From: Brasilonema sennae CENA114 | GTDB taxonomy: Bacteria; Cyanobacteriota; Cyanobacteriia; Cyanobacteriales; Nostocaceae | Assembly (NCBI RefSeq): GCF_006968745.1 | Contig: NZ_CP030118.1 | Location: forward strand, 1,190,654 to 1,254,653 | Length of the DNA: 64,000 bases | Direction: 5' to 3' | Shown: in pieces, positions 20,315 through 29,602 of the stretch | Layout of the letters: each line of letters opens with the position of its first letter | Numbering within the stretch: position 1 is the first letter of the stretch | Program-made: the position numbers and the translations under genes | The notes under the pieces: generated by a model | The model's database searches: none | What the model saw: only the letters and a program-made list of their open reading frames with translations | What the model was told of the DNA's origin: nothing

Positions 20315-20866
20315 TTACTCTCCAATGGCTTTGATGAAATCTTCATAGTTGCGATAATAGTCAGACTCATCGTAAAAATGTGATGCCAGAGCCATGCACA
20401 CCGAACCCGAGGAAAAATTCTCAATTTCACGCCATACCATAGGGGATATGTAAAGACCATAATAAGCACGATTTAAATGATATTTTGTCCTTTCATAACC
20501 ATTGTCTATCACCACATCAAAACTACCAGACATAGCAACTAGAACTTGGTGTAGTGCTTTATGAGCATGACCCGCTCGTTCTGCACCGCCTGGTACATCA
20601 TAAAGATAGTAAACTCGTTTGAGTTCAAAAGGGATGTGTTTGTTGTTCTCAATAAATGTTAAATTTCCTCGGTGGTCATTAATCTTAGGAAGTTCAATTA
20701 TTTGACATTGTTCAACGCTCATCTTACCACAACGATCAACAATCTTAGGAAGTTCAATTATTTGAGATTTTTCAACACGCATCTTACCACTTTGGTCGGT
20801 AATCTTGGGAAGTTGTTCAATAATTTGGTATTGTTTAGTTAGTTTTTTTGCTACATACATTGTCAC
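20315..20866 (-). CDS. FdtA/QdtA-like dTDP-4-keto-6-deoxyhexose 3,4-ketoisomerase
   Basis: 183 residues. The C-terminal 130 form the cupin of sugar 3,4-ketoisomerases: [40 protein letters not shown] (catalytic His pair), then [11 protein letters not shown] and [18 protein letters not shown]. The N-terminus is unusual: the short stretch IIELPKIxDxxGKM is present three times with a 20-residue (60-bp) period, although family members have one copy. It converts the RfbB product to the 3-keto isomer for the DegT enzyme just downstream (2-bp gap). The extra repeats probably arose by slippage. Confidence 0.85.
   Translation of the reverse strand: MTMYVAKKLTKQYQIIEQLPKITDQSGKMRVEKSQIIELPKIVDRCGKMSVEQCQIIELPKINDHRGNLTFIENNKHIPFELKRVYYLYDVPGGAERAGHAHKALHQVLVAMSGSFDVVIDNGYERTKYHLNRAYYGLYISPMVWREIENFSSGSVCMALASHFYDESDYYRNYEDFIKAIGE
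20681..20860 (-). repeat. Three tandem 60-bp units at the ketoisomerase N-terminus
   Basis: AATCTTAGGAAGTTCAATTA starts at 20681 and again, exactly, at 20741; a diverged copy starts at 20801. The first two units are nearly identical over 60 bp, which implies recent duplication. The reading frame stays open throughout. Confidence 0.85.
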
Positions 20867-20904
20867 AATAATTCTCCTTTAGTTGAAGGCAACTTTATCC
20901 GTTG

Positions 20905-21132
20905 CTTTGATCGCTTCTTTCCTCGTCATCTGTTAAACGACGGAATAGACCATCCTCCGACTTGGGTGAGGTAGTGCTGCTAACAAATACTGTACTAGGC
21001 GCTAGGCTTGCTTCAAAGGGTTTGTCATCGGTTGTGCCTGGTGTCACAAAAGCACTTGAACCGATGAACATTTAACTTTTTGGAAGCCGAAAAGCAGGTA
21101 TAAACAGACGATGCATCGTAACTAAATTCAGC
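20905..21132 (-). pseudogene. Remnant of a second macrolide-type glycosyltransferase
   Basis: Translated on the minus strand from 21132, the DNA reads LNLVTMHRLFIPAFRLPKS, then a stop, then MFIGSSAFVTPGTTDDKPFE and ASLAPSTVFVSSTTSPKSED. This aligns colinearly with LNLVVIHQEFIPSERLQEN, VFIGPTVFQIPRTTSNPP and ASLEPGTVLVSTTTSTN in the intact glycosyltransferase at 24807-26069. The stop codon and loss of both flanks show that it is dead. It lies between fkbM and the ketoisomerase gene, so the cluster once held a second glycosyltransferase. Confidence 0.85.
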
Positions 21133-22012
21133 ACATCTGTGTCACACCATCAGGTATAACTCCAAAGGATTTCTGCTGAGAATTCTGTCGCCGTGCATAC
21201 ACAAGGAAAAGCTTGGTACCCTTAAAAAGGAGTTGCTGTTCCACCACAATCTCGCTCAAACCTTGAGTTTTTAGTAAAGCTACAATCTTTTCAACTCGAC
21301 CATCGAAATCATGAACTTCAGCAACTACTTGCTTTATCTTTCCCCAATCGGAATCTTCGATACCCAAAAGGACATCTAACTCACTTTTCTCAACATCCAA
21401 TTTGAGCAAGTCAATTTGTTGAATATCATGATCTTTTATGATATCTGATACTGTTCTCATCTGACAAGTAATTTGCTCCATCTGAAACGATTTTTCTAGT
21501 AGCTTATCAACAATAAACGACTGAATAACTCGAGGAAGCCAACTAATCCAACGCAGGAACCAAGGTCCTATTTTGAGGCCGGAGGAAATAAAAGTTTCCT
21601 TGACTTCATTTTGTAACTCTTTTACATTGTTTGGGTAGGCATGAGACATCGCTGTAAAGCGGGGATGGTAAGCAAACTTTACGGTTTTAGACTCGCGTGA
21701 AAGTCCACAAGGAAAGACTTTGAGTTTTTTTGGATCGAAGCGTTGGGCATTGCGCTGTAGCACTTCAAAAGTCGCCGGGGCAGGCTCGAAGGCAAAAACT
21801 TTCACGTTTTTATTACACTGCTGATATACCCAAAGTGTGAATAAACCAATATTGGCTCCTACATCAAAAACGGTGTCGTTTTCGTACAACTCGATTCCAT
21901 TTTTGATATATTCTGGGATTTCTTTCTCAAGAATATCCACTTCAAACTTTTGCATGCAAAATATTTGCATCTCATTGAAAACGACAGTTTCGGGAGTTGA
22001 AGTTGACGACAT
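21128..22012 (-). CDS. FkbM-family SAM-dependent methyltransferase
   Basis: 294 residues. The SAM-binding motif DTVFDVGANIGLFTLWVY lies at about 44-61, then VFAFEPAPATFEVLQRNAQ, and IQQIDLLKLDVEKSELDVLLG, typical of FkbM proteins, which O-methylate sugars or natural products. A substrate cannot be assigned. The first 30 residues lack similarity to the core and may be a poorly conserved extension. The 3' end abuts the glycosyltransferase remnant, and the final residues (GVIPDGVTQMC) may be encoded by junction sequence. Confidence 0.8.
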   Translation of the reverse strand: MSSTSTPETVVFNEMQIFCMQKFEVDILEKEIPEYIKNGIELYENDTVFDVGANIGLFTLWVYQQCNKNVKVFAFEPAPATFEVLQRNAQRFDPKKLKVFPCGLSRESKTVKFAYHPRFTAMSHAYPNNVKELQNEVKETFISSGLKIGPWFLRWISWLPRVIQSFIVDKLLEKSFQMEQITCQMRTVSDIIKDHDIQQIDLLKLDVEKSELDVLLGIEDSDWGKIKQVVAEVHDFDGRVEKIVALLKTQGLSEIVVEQQLLFKGTKLFLVYARRQNSQQKSFGVIPDGVTQMC

Positions 22013-22194
22013 ATGATTAGTTCCTTAAATTGTTATGGATTGCAACCAGTAATTAGAAGCTGCTCAAGCTGAAACGAACTTTGTAACTACAGGAAAACGA
22101 CTACCAACGCAATGTAACTGTTAGCGAAAAAACAAAAGGATACAATGTTAGTTTTCTGCGGAGGGCTGTCTATCAAATAAACGTTTGAACATCC

Positions 22195-23196
22195 TTACAC
22201 CCACTTGTGAGGATTTCTCAGTACCTCTAGAAGCGTTGCTTCTTGGCTATCAGTGGTGGGCTCATCGTTATAGTTCCAGAAAGCTTCTGCTGGCATACAA
22301 TTGAGAACACTTTGCGTACTCACGATGCCGCTTGCCAAGCCGAAGCGAACGCCTCTATCATGCAAGAGGATGAATTCAGCATAACGTCCCCGTCTGAGGT
22401 GTTGCCAATATTTGTTCTGTTGTGTAAATTCCATATCCTTGCGTTTTTCAACAATTGGAATGTAAGCAGGGATGAAAGCTTCAGAACAAGTTTTGACAAA
22501 GGAAAATAAGGTTTCGGCATCGTAATCTTGTAAATTGTCAAAGAAAATTCCACCGACACCGCGACATTCACCGCGATGGGGGAGATAGAAGTACTGATCG
22601 CACCACTTCTTAAAGCGCGGGTAGAATTCTGGGTTGTGCTTGTCACAAGCGTCTTTATGCACTTGGTGGAAATGAACCGCATCTTCTTCAAACAGATAAA
22701 TGGGTGTTAAATCTCCTCCGCCACCAAACCACCAGGAACCAGGTTGTGTACCATCTCCTAATTGGAAATAACGGTAGTTGACGTGTGCTGTCGGTATCAT
22801 CGGATTCAAAGCATTGATGATAACGCTGGTACTCGTTGCAAAAAAAGGAGTGCTTTTTCCACTAGGGTTTTCGTTTCCTGAGTCAGCCACTATATCTGCC
22901 CCTTGGAAGGTCATACCAGGGGGCAACTCACCCCGCATTGATACGTAATTGATACCAACTTTCTCAAAAACATTACTGTTTCGTAATGCTTTATCGATGT
23001 ACACGATCCCGTTATCATCTTCACCTTTTATCCATTGACCTTTTTCGTCTTTTGTCCAATGTTGTTCGTGTAACTTATTGCCGTCTATCTCTTCGACTGC
23101 TTGGCAAACGTTATTGAACATATCTAGCAAGGCTTTTTCAGTTCTCGCACTAATGCTCGGTTGTTTTGCTGTGGTATTTTCAAGAAGTTGAACCAT
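22195..23196 (-). CDS. Divergent HemF-like coproporphyrinogen oxidase paralogue
   Basis: 333 residues. Core HemF motifs are kept: [44 protein letters not shown] and RRGRYAEFILLHDRG. The N-terminal 120 residues are rearranged, with an insertion (HWTKDEKGQWIKGEDDNG), and the C-terminal dimer/active-site strand reads FGLASGIVSTQSVLNCMP where normal HemF has [17 protein letters not shown]. With a standard hemF in the same cluster, I infer that this paralogue acts on an unusual porphyrinogen or performs another oxidative decarboxylation. A C-terminal fragment of a near-identical gene lies at 30795-30946. Confidence 0.85.
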   Translation of the reverse strand: MVQLLENTTAKQPSISARTEKALLDMFNNVCQAVEEIDGNKLHEQHWTKDEKGQWIKGEDDNGIVYIDKALRNSNVFEKVGINYVSMRGELPPGMTFQGADIVADSGNENPSGKSTPFFATSTSVIINALNPMIPTAHVNYRYFQLGDGTQPGSWWFGGGGDLTPIYLFEEDAVHFHQVHKDACDKHNPEFYPRFKKWCDQYFYLPHRGECRGVGGIFFDNLQDYDAETLFSFVKTCSEAFIPAYIPIVEKRKDMEFTQQNKYWQHLRRGRYAEFILLHDRGVRFGLASGIVSTQSVLNCMPAEAFWNYNDEPTTDSQEATLLEVLRNPHKWV

Positions 23197-23421
23197 AATG
23201 ACCTCGAAAAGAGTAATTGTTGAGATAATTGACAGTTTTCCTGGAGAAAATTTGGTTAGTATGCCAACAAACCTTCTCTAGTTTTTGTTAGAAAAATTTG
23301 TGAGCGACCTCACTATTCCTCATGTTTAGAATGATTGATGGAGTAAATATGGAGGGTGATAGCTTAGATTAATCGCTATCAAAAATTCAGTAGAAAAAAT
23401 TAACTACGTGGGTCTTCAATA

Positions 23422-24810
23422 CTAAACAGCATTGATTGGTGTTAATAGACTTGTGGATTTTGGCTTTGGCTTTTGATCATGGAAACCAGTCACTATCATC
23501 TTGATATCTTTATTTGGTGCTACTCCTGCAGCATGACGCACAAGATTAAATGGACGGTCATCAACCAGTTTCAATTGATAACGTGACACAATTGTTGCTA
23601 ATACTAACTTCATCTGAAACGGGGCAAAGGCATAACCAATACAGCGTCGATGACCACCTCCAAAGGGTGAATACTCATGAGAAGTAAACTGTCTTTCCAA
23701 AAAACGTTCTGGCTTGAACTGTTCGGGATTTGGAAATAAATCCTGACGGTGATGAAGCGAATGGATATTAGCATATACGTGTGTACCTGCTGAAAACTTA
23801 TAACCCATTAGCTCGAATGAGGTTGTAGCTACCCGCATAGCAACCACAGACAGAGAGTATAAGCGCAGTGTCTCTTGAGAAATTGCCGTTAGATAGGGAA
23901 GTTTAGCTATAGCGTTGGTATCTAAAGGGTTGCTAATGCTATCCAACTCGGACTGTAGTCGTTGGTATACTTCTGGGTGTTTTTGAAGACAGTATAAGCC
24001 GAATATTATGGCTGTGGCGGCTACCCCTTTACCGCTCAGCACTGTCATCACTTCATCACGCAGTTCCCGATCGCTCATTGCCTCGCCTTGTTCATCACGA
24101 GCTGACATCAACAACGAAAGAACATCTGTGCGGTCTGGTTGAGGTTGTTGGCGTCGTTGTGCAATTTCGGCATAAAGAAGCTGGTCTACTTCGTTGAGTA
24201 AGCGAACGAAGCGCCCCCAAGGACTCCAAGCTCCCAAATCTTTTTGCAAAGACCGCGTAAGAAGGTGCAATACAATAATTGGAGAGCTGAAATAATCAAG
24301 AATGGACGAGATTTTTTGCCGCAGTTTTACTAAATGCTCTCCTTCGTCCAAGCCAAAAACAACTTGGAACATCACGTTCATAGAGATATTATCCGCCCAC
24401 GAACTCAGGTTAATCACTTCTCCAAGCTTCCACTGCTGCATCATCTGCTCCGTCAACTTACAGATGAGTTTGCCGTAGGATCGTAGGCTTCCGCCATGCA
24501 AGGAGGGCATGACCAACGAGCGCTGGCGCTCATGGAGTTTACCATCCAAGACCATTAAAGACTGATCTCCCACTAACGGGCGCAAAATTTCGTAAGTTTC
24601 CGCAATGTTAAATAGCTCCTTCGGAGCTGTATAAATCTGCTCAATGGCTTTGGGATTACTGACAAATACGATTGGAGCAGAAGCAGGCCACCGAACCATG
24701 AAGATATCCCCGTAGCGTTGAGTACAGCTATCTAAAAAATGTGTTGGATGGGTGCCCCATTGGTATACTTGTACAAACCATGGGGTGCGGGGACAATTAG
24801 GTAATTTCAT
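23422..24810 (-). CDS. Cytochrome P450
   Basis: 462 residues. The haem-binding loop FGGGHRRCIGYAFAPFQMKL gives the thiolate Cys near residue 400; the K-helix ExxR is ETLRL; the I-helix reads VMTVLSGKGVAATAIIFGLY, in which the usual A/G-G-x-D/E-T-T oxygen-activation motif is altered (GKGVAAT). The N-terminus lacks a membrane anchor, so it is probably soluble, as bacterial P450s are. Its ATG overlaps the glycosyltransferase TGA (ATGA), so the two are co-translated. It is probably an oxidative tailoring enzyme of the macrocycle. Confidence 0.92.
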   Translation of the reverse strand: MKLPNCPRTPWFVQVYQWGTHPTHFLDSCTQRYGDIFMVRWPASAPIVFVSNPKAIEQIYTAPKELFNIAETYEILRPLVGDQSLMVLDGKLHERQRSLVMPSLHGGSLRSYGKLICKLTEQMMQQWKLGEVINLSSWADNISMNVMFQVVFGLDEGEHLVKLRQKISSILDYFSSPIIVLHLLTRSLQKDLGAWSPWGRFVRLLNEVDQLLYAEIAQRRQQPQPDRTDVLSLLMSARDEQGEAMSDRELRDEVMTVLSGKGVAATAIIFGLYCLQKHPEVYQRLQSELDSISNPLDTNAIAKLPYLTAISQETLRLYSLSVVAMRVATTSFELMGYKFSAGTHVYANIHSLHHRQDLFPNPEQFKPERFLERQFTSHEYSPFGGGHRRCIGYAFAPFQMKLVLATIVSRYQLKLVDDRPFNLVRHAAGVAPNKDIKMIVTGFHDQKPKPKSTSLLTPINAV

Positions 24811-26069
24811 TTGCTTCTATAACCTCCCACAGTAATTTCTTCACTCTGCAATATTCCCTCAATTGCATTCGCAGCTAATTCTGGAGAGTCCATTGAACGT
24901 AGCTTTTCAGACAAATCTTTGACTCGATCGTGTAGTGCATAGTCTTGTAGCAAAGCTTTGAGTTTGGATTGAATTGCTTTGGGAGTGGCTTTGTTCTTAG
25001 GTAGGTGATATGCTAAGCCAAGTTCTGCTGCTCGGCGACCTGTTTGTATTGTGTCCCCAAAGTCAGAAATAATTAGCATAGGAATGCCTTGCCTAAAAGC
25101 CCTTCCCACCGTTCCAAAACCACCATGTGTAACTATAGCTTTGACATAAGGTAAAACTTCATCGAAAGGCACAAAAGTTTCTATACGCACGTTTTCCCCA
25201 AGTCCTGATGGAACATCAGTGGCACTACCAGAGGTCGCGAGTACGGGAATTCCCATCTGAGCAACTGATTCCAGTACGCGACGCAGTTGACCTTTATCCA
25301 TGTTGGTTGAGGTAGTGGTGCTAACCAACACGGTGCCAGGCTCTAGACTAGCTCCCAAAGGTGGATTACTAGTTGTACGAGGTATTTGAAAAACAGTCGG
25401 ACCGATGAACACTTGGTTTTCTTGAAGCCGCTCGGAGGGTATAAACTCCTGATGAATTACAACTAAATTCAGCAGTTGAGAAACCACCACAGAAAAAAAC
25501 TCAGATGGTGCGTTTTTGGAACGCTGAGGTAGACCTATCTGTTCGCGAACGCGACGTAGCGGGAAGATGAAATCAATCGTCGCATGGACAATGGGAGGCG
25601 GTAGCGGTATGGGAAAGCCCACAGGCAGAGCATCAGCATTGAGTGCTAACGACCACGATGAAGAAAATGTCACGAAGGGAATGCCAAGTCTTTCTGCTGC
25701 ATAGGATGCACCGAAACAAATGCTCTCGCTAACTAAGCAGTCTACTTGCTCCCGTCTAATGATAGTCTCCAGTTCCGCTACCATATCTGGGATCGTTGCC
25801 AGCATTTCGTTGCGAAAGCACCAAAATTGACGAACAAATGTAGGAACCCAAGAAGGCAGCCGCACTGAAGAATTTTTTAACCGAGATATAACGTTACAAC
25901 GTTCGGACATTGGGACAAGCTCAGCACCAGCCGCCTGTACCTTGGTATATTCACGCTGTCCAGTATGTACTAGAACACGGTAACCCCGCTTAACTAAAGC
26001 TTCGGCTAAAGACAGCATAGGTAAGATAGTACCAGCAACGGGTGGCGTGGTTATCAACACGGTCTTCAT
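24807..26069 (-). CDS. MGT/UGT-type glycosyltransferase
   Basis: 420 residues, GT1 family (macrolide glycosyltransferase type). The N-terminal acceptor half starts MKTVLITTPPVAGTILPMLS; the donor half has the signature THGGFGTVGRAFRQGIPMLI and FVPFDEVLPYVKAIV. AGGAGAC lies just before the ATG. Family members attach dTDP-deoxysugars to polyketides and other aglycones. In this cluster it is the only intact glycosyltransferase, and the RfbA/RfbB/ketoisomerase/DegT products would be its donor. Confidence 0.9.
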   Translation of the reverse strand: MKTVLITTPPVAGTILPMLSLAEALVKRGYRVLVHTGQREYTKVQAAGAELVPMSERCNVISRLKNSSVRLPSWVPTFVRQFWCFRNEMLATIPDMVAELETIIRREQVDCLVSESICFGASYAAERLGIPFVTFSSSWSLALNADALPVGFPIPLPPPIVHATIDFIFPLRRVREQIGLPQRSKNAPSEFFSVVVSQLLNLVVIHQEFIPSERLQENQVFIGPTVFQIPRTTSNPPLGASLEPGTVLVSTTTSTNMDKGQLRRVLESVAQMGIPVLATSGSATDVPSGLGENVRIETFVPFDEVLPYVKAIVTHGGFGTVGRAFRQGIPMLIISDFGDTIQTGRRAAELGLAYHLPKNKATPKAIQSKLKALLQDYALHDRVKDLSEKLRSMDSPELAANAIEGILQSEEITVGGYRSK

Positions 26070-26685
26070 ATGTCTCCTAATAGAAAAACTAATTGCTGTA
26101 AGTGATTGGAGTTTAGACTAATTTTGGCTCTCAAAGCGCCAAAGCCTTATCCAGACTCGCTTTCCCAATTTATAATCGATTTAGGATTCCGAAATCTAAA
26201 ATGCTTGCTATATAAGGGTTGTAGCCTAAGAAATAGAATTTAGTCTAAACTCCAGTAAGTGAGAAAGTCACGAGTATTCAGTGCCACCAGGAAACACCAT
26301 TGCCCCAGCGATTCAAGTTTGAGAGGTTGTTTTCACAACACAGTTGTATTGCTCTTTGAGATCTAAATTACTCCTAAGAAACACAGGGGTGTAGGGGTGT
26401 AAGGGAGCCAGTACTTGATGAGGGTCTCCCGACAGAGGTATCTGGTGAGACCAGCGCTGCAGGAGGGTTTCCCTCCGTAGGCGACTGGCGAACCCGAAGG
26501 GCGTGAAAAAGGTGTTTCTTTCATATTTTGCTGGCATCGTTGCCGCTAGTCAGAGGCTCAGATCTTGCACCTTTCCGTATAACCCTGGGTTTAGTCAAAA
26601 ACAGTGCAATAAAGCTACAGTCTTTTTCTTGACTTTTATAGGTAAAATAAGGATTTTAGGGTTTTTACTGTGTGTCAAAACAACA
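26070..26685. other. Long intergenic region with a MITE and repeats
   Basis: 616 bp between hemA and the glycosyltransferase gene, with no credible gene. It holds the MITE-like element at 26107-26254, a GGGGTGTA tract at 26386-26405, a dispersed repeat from about 26406 (GGAGCCAGTACTTGATGAGG) that recurs at 60064, and GC-rich repeat DNA to about 26515. It probably also contains a promoter for the glycosyltransferase-P450 pair. Confidence 0.5.
26107..26254. mobile_element. MITE-like element with 15-bp perfect inverted ends
   Basis: TGGAGTTTAGACTAA at 26107-26121 is the exact reverse complement of TTAGTCTAAACTCCA at 26240-26254. The flanks are GTAAGTGAT (26098-26106) and GTAAGTGAG (26255-26263), a 9-bp target duplication with one mismatch. 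The 148-bp interior has no ORF. Confidence 0.7.
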
Positions 26686-27972
26686 TCAATATTTATTGGT
26701 GCAAGATGTGAGATTAAACAACATTTGAAGAGTCTGGACAACAAGACGTTGGGCTTCTATATCTTGCTGCGTTCGCAGTTGCACCATTGGTTCGTGGAGA
26801 ATTTTGTTGACAATCCCTCGAGTTAGGGCTTCGATAGCTTCTTGATGTTTTTTGCCAAAGTCAGACCCTAGACGAGACAGAGTTTTTTCTAACTCTTGCT
26901 CGCGAATTTTTTCCACTTTTTCCCGTAAACAGCTAATAGTGGAAACGGTTTCTTGTGAGCGGTGCCAGACACAAAATGTTTTTAACTCTTCTTCTATCAG
27001 TGCTTGCGCCTCTATTGATATTTGCCGACGACTTTCTTGGTTTTGAGCAACGACTGTCTTTAAATCATCCACATTGAATACTTGAACGTGAGCTAGCTCA
27101 TTGACATCTGCATCAACGTTACGAGGAACTGATATATCAAACAGAATCAGTCGTTGATGCTGTTCTAAAACAGCTTCCAAATTGCTTCGATCCAGCAGGG
27201 GAACTGTAGAGGCAGTACTAGTAAAGATTAAGTCCGAAGCTGCAACTATTGGCATCATTTCAGCAAGTGGATAACATTCTATTTGAGTATTACTGAACTC
27301 ACTTGCCAATTCCTTAGCTCGCTCAACAGAACGATTTACAATTGAAATCCGGGTTACTCTTTTCGCCAATAGATGTTGCACCAACCGTCGGGCCATGTTG
27401 CCAGCGCCCACGATTGTGACTCGGCAGTTCGATAAATTCTGTACCTTGACTTGGGCTAGCTCGACAGCTGCAGAGCTAATCGAGACAGCACCTGTACCAA
27501 TTGCAGTCTGGGTTCTCACCCGCTTTGCAGCCGTAATGGCTTGCTTGAACAACTGACTAAGGATACGTCTGATACCATTATGAGGTAGACCTAATTTGTG
27601 GGCGTGTTTAACCTGAGCCAGAATCTGTCCTTCCCCTATCACTAAGCTATTTAGACCACAAGCAACCTGCATCAGATGCCGAACAGCATCTTGCTGCAGC
27701 AGAATAAATAGGTGCTGATATAGGTCGTGGAAAGGCAAATTACTGTGTTCACAGAGAAACTGAGTTACCTCTTGAGTTGCCTGCTCTGCCGCTTTGACGA
27801 CAACATAAATCTCTAAACGGTTGCAGGTGCTAAGAATAACAGCTTCTTCAATGTGGGCATAGCTACACAAGTGCATGATCGCTTTTTCAATTTGAGCCTC
27901 TGGAATGCTCAGTTTTTCACGAATTTCGACTGGAGCAGTCTTGTGGCTAAGACCTACGACTGCAATATTCAT
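26686..27972 (-). CDS. hemA: Glutamyl-tRNA reductase
   Basis: 428 residues. Reduces glutamyl-tRNA to glutamate-1-semialdehyde, the first and flux-setting step of tetrapyrrole synthesis. It has [17 protein letters not shown], the catalytic Cys in [13 protein letters not shown], the NADPH-binding [20 protein letters not shown] and a C-terminal dimerisation helix. GGGAGG lies close before the ATG. A committed-step enzyme inside the cluster suggests that the pathway has its own precursor supply separate from chlorophyll and haem. The partner hemL is not in the window. Confidence 0.95.
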   Translation of the reverse strand: MNIAVVGLSHKTAPVEIREKLSIPEAQIEKAIMHLCSYAHIEEAVILSTCNRLEIYVVVKAAEQATQEVTQFLCEHSNLPFHDLYQHLFILLQQDAVRHLMQVACGLNSLVIGEGQILAQVKHAHKLGLPHNGIRRILSQLFKQAITAAKRVRTQTAIGTGAVSISSAAVELAQVKVQNLSNCRVTIVGAGNMARRLVQHLLAKRVTRISIVNRSVERAKELASEFSNTQIECYPLAEMMPIVAASDLIFTSTASTVPLLDRSNLEAVLEQHQRLILFDISVPRNVDADVNELAHVQVFNVDDLKTVVAQNQESRRQISIEAQALIEEELKTFCVWHRSQETVSTISCLREKVEKIREQELEKTLSRLGSDFGKKHQEAIEALTRGIVNKILHEPMVQLRTQQDIEAQRLVVQTLQMLFNLTSCTNKY

Positions 27973-28080
27973 GTATCCTCCCTAGAAGTTTGTCCTCTTG
28001 TGAGTTAGACGTAATACTAATTTGGTTGATGTTTGCGGTGGTTGAGAACTTGTCTTAAACGAGCATCATTGAGAAGTTAC

Positions 28081-29526
28081 TTATGCTACGCTCCGAGATT
28101 TAGCGATCGCGTCTTCGGTGAGATGGGTTTGCTGTTTATATATTTCATGTGGATGTGCAACCCGTTCGTACTGGAAAAAGCCAGGGTTGAGTATCCCTTG
28201 AGGGTCGTATTTCCTTTTAATTTCATTGACAGTAGACCAGTAATCGCCAAACTGGACCCGCCATTGTTGGAGATCAAATTTCACCCAACCAGTCAAGTAT
28301 CGTTTTGCACCCATTTTTAAACCTAACTCAGTAAGCGACTCTAACTCTGCCAAGACAGGTTGAAGCTGGGACTTTGGAATGATTGGATAAATTCCCAGGC
28401 CGACGATGAAGTCTTCATCAGGAACCCGGAACATGGGCATATTGGTCGTATGCTGGAACAGACAAAAGGAGCCTATAAGCGTATTTCCACAGTCCAAAAT
28501 AGAAGGCAAGCGCTCTAGAACCGTCTGAATGTAAGTTTTTGCTTTAGAGCCTGGAATGAGTAAATCTATCCAGGGGTGGACAGTATTTGAAGGAGCACCT
28601 ACTTTTAGTGCGGGGATGACAAACTCATCGAAATTAAGGTCTTGTGTATGGATATGACGATAAAAATTCAATCCAGAAAGAACTTCTTCGTCATTGATGC
28701 TGTTTGTAGAATCCGCCTCTACCGTTACCTGCAACAGGTAGAACCATTGCATAAGAGGTTTCCGCACGGCTTTAGAGAATAATTCCAAGCAGGAGTTGGG
28801 AACAGATAAAAGATAATCAATACGTCCTTGTTGTGTGAGAACCTGCTTATCATTCAAGAAAGCATCTAAGTTATCGTAGAGAAGAAAATAAGTGCGTGTG
28901 GAAGGACGGTAACGTCTGAGACGATGACGCACCTGAGTGATAATTCCGAACTGACCATAACCACAAAGGACATGATAAAAGAGTTCGCTATTCTCTTCTG
29001 GTGTACACCAGACAAGTTCACCTGTTCCTGTAACAACTTCTAAACCCAGACAATTGTCAGCTTGAGTTCCGTAACGAAAGGATGAATTACCTAAACCGCC
29101 AGCTGAATGAGTTCCTCCTAGTGTCGCGTCAATGTAGTTGGTAAGAGATGGAGGGATTAAACCATGAGGTAATGAGCTAACAATTACCTCCCTCCAGGTT
29201 ACACCTGTATCAGCTTGGAACCACAGCATTTCCTTCTGAATTTCATGAATTTGATTGAAGTTCCTCATGTCCAAAACAATTCCGTCTTGGTTCAAACATT
29301 GACCACCCAATGAGTTGCCCCCAGCTCTTGGAGAAATCGTTAACCCTTGTTCTAGAGCATACTTAACAACCTGAACAACATCAGCGGAATTTTGAGGGCG
29401 GACAACAAGCTGAGGCTGTTTTTGAATGATGCGACCAAAATCTTGAGAAACGTCACCTAAGATTTCTGGCGTGTTGGTAACTTCACCTTCGACTATACAT
29501 TTGATATCTGAAATAATGCTATTCAT
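28081..29526 (-). CDS. FAD-linked oxidase, cytokinin-dehydrogenase/BBE-like
   Basis: 481 residues with the PCMH FAD-binding fold: VVRPQNSADVVQVVKYALEQ, SPRAGGNSLGGQCLNQDGIV, and the GTHSAGGLGNSSFRYG segment that resembles cytokinin dehydrogenases. The C-terminal substrate domain ends KYDPQGILNPGFFQYER, as in the CKX/BBE family. No clear GHS/GRS His for covalent FAD is obvious in the usual place. AGAGGAAA precedes the ATG. In this cluster it is likely to oxidise the tetrapyrrole ring or a side chain; plant-hormone metabolism is unlikely. Confidence 0.85.
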   Translation of the reverse strand: MNSIISDIKCIVEGEVTNTPEILGDVSQDFGRIIQKQPQLVVRPQNSADVVQVVKYALEQGLTISPRAGGNSLGGQCLNQDGIVLDMRNFNQIHEIQKEMLWFQADTGVTWREVIVSSLPHGLIPPSLTNYIDATLGGTHSAGGLGNSSFRYGTQADNCLGLEVVTGTGELVWCTPEENSELFYHVLCGYGQFGIITQVRHRLRRYRPSTRTYFLLYDNLDAFLNDKQVLTQQGRIDYLLSVPNSCLELFSKAVRKPLMQWFYLLQVTVEADSTNSINDEEVLSGLNFYRHIHTQDLNFDEFVIPALKVGAPSNTVHPWIDLLIPGSKAKTYIQTVLERLPSILDCGNTLIGSFCLFQHTTNMPMFRVPDEDFIVGLGIYPIIPKSQLQPVLAELESLTELGLKMGAKRYLTGWVKFDLQQWRVQFGDYWSTVNEIKRKYDPQGILNPGFFQYERVAHPHEIYKQQTHLTEDAIAKSRSVA

Positions 29527-29602
29527 GGAAAAATTTTTCCTCTAGTTTTATAAACCTTGCCACTCACTATCTTGGCTATTAAAGTTGGGAAATCTAACTT
29601 TA

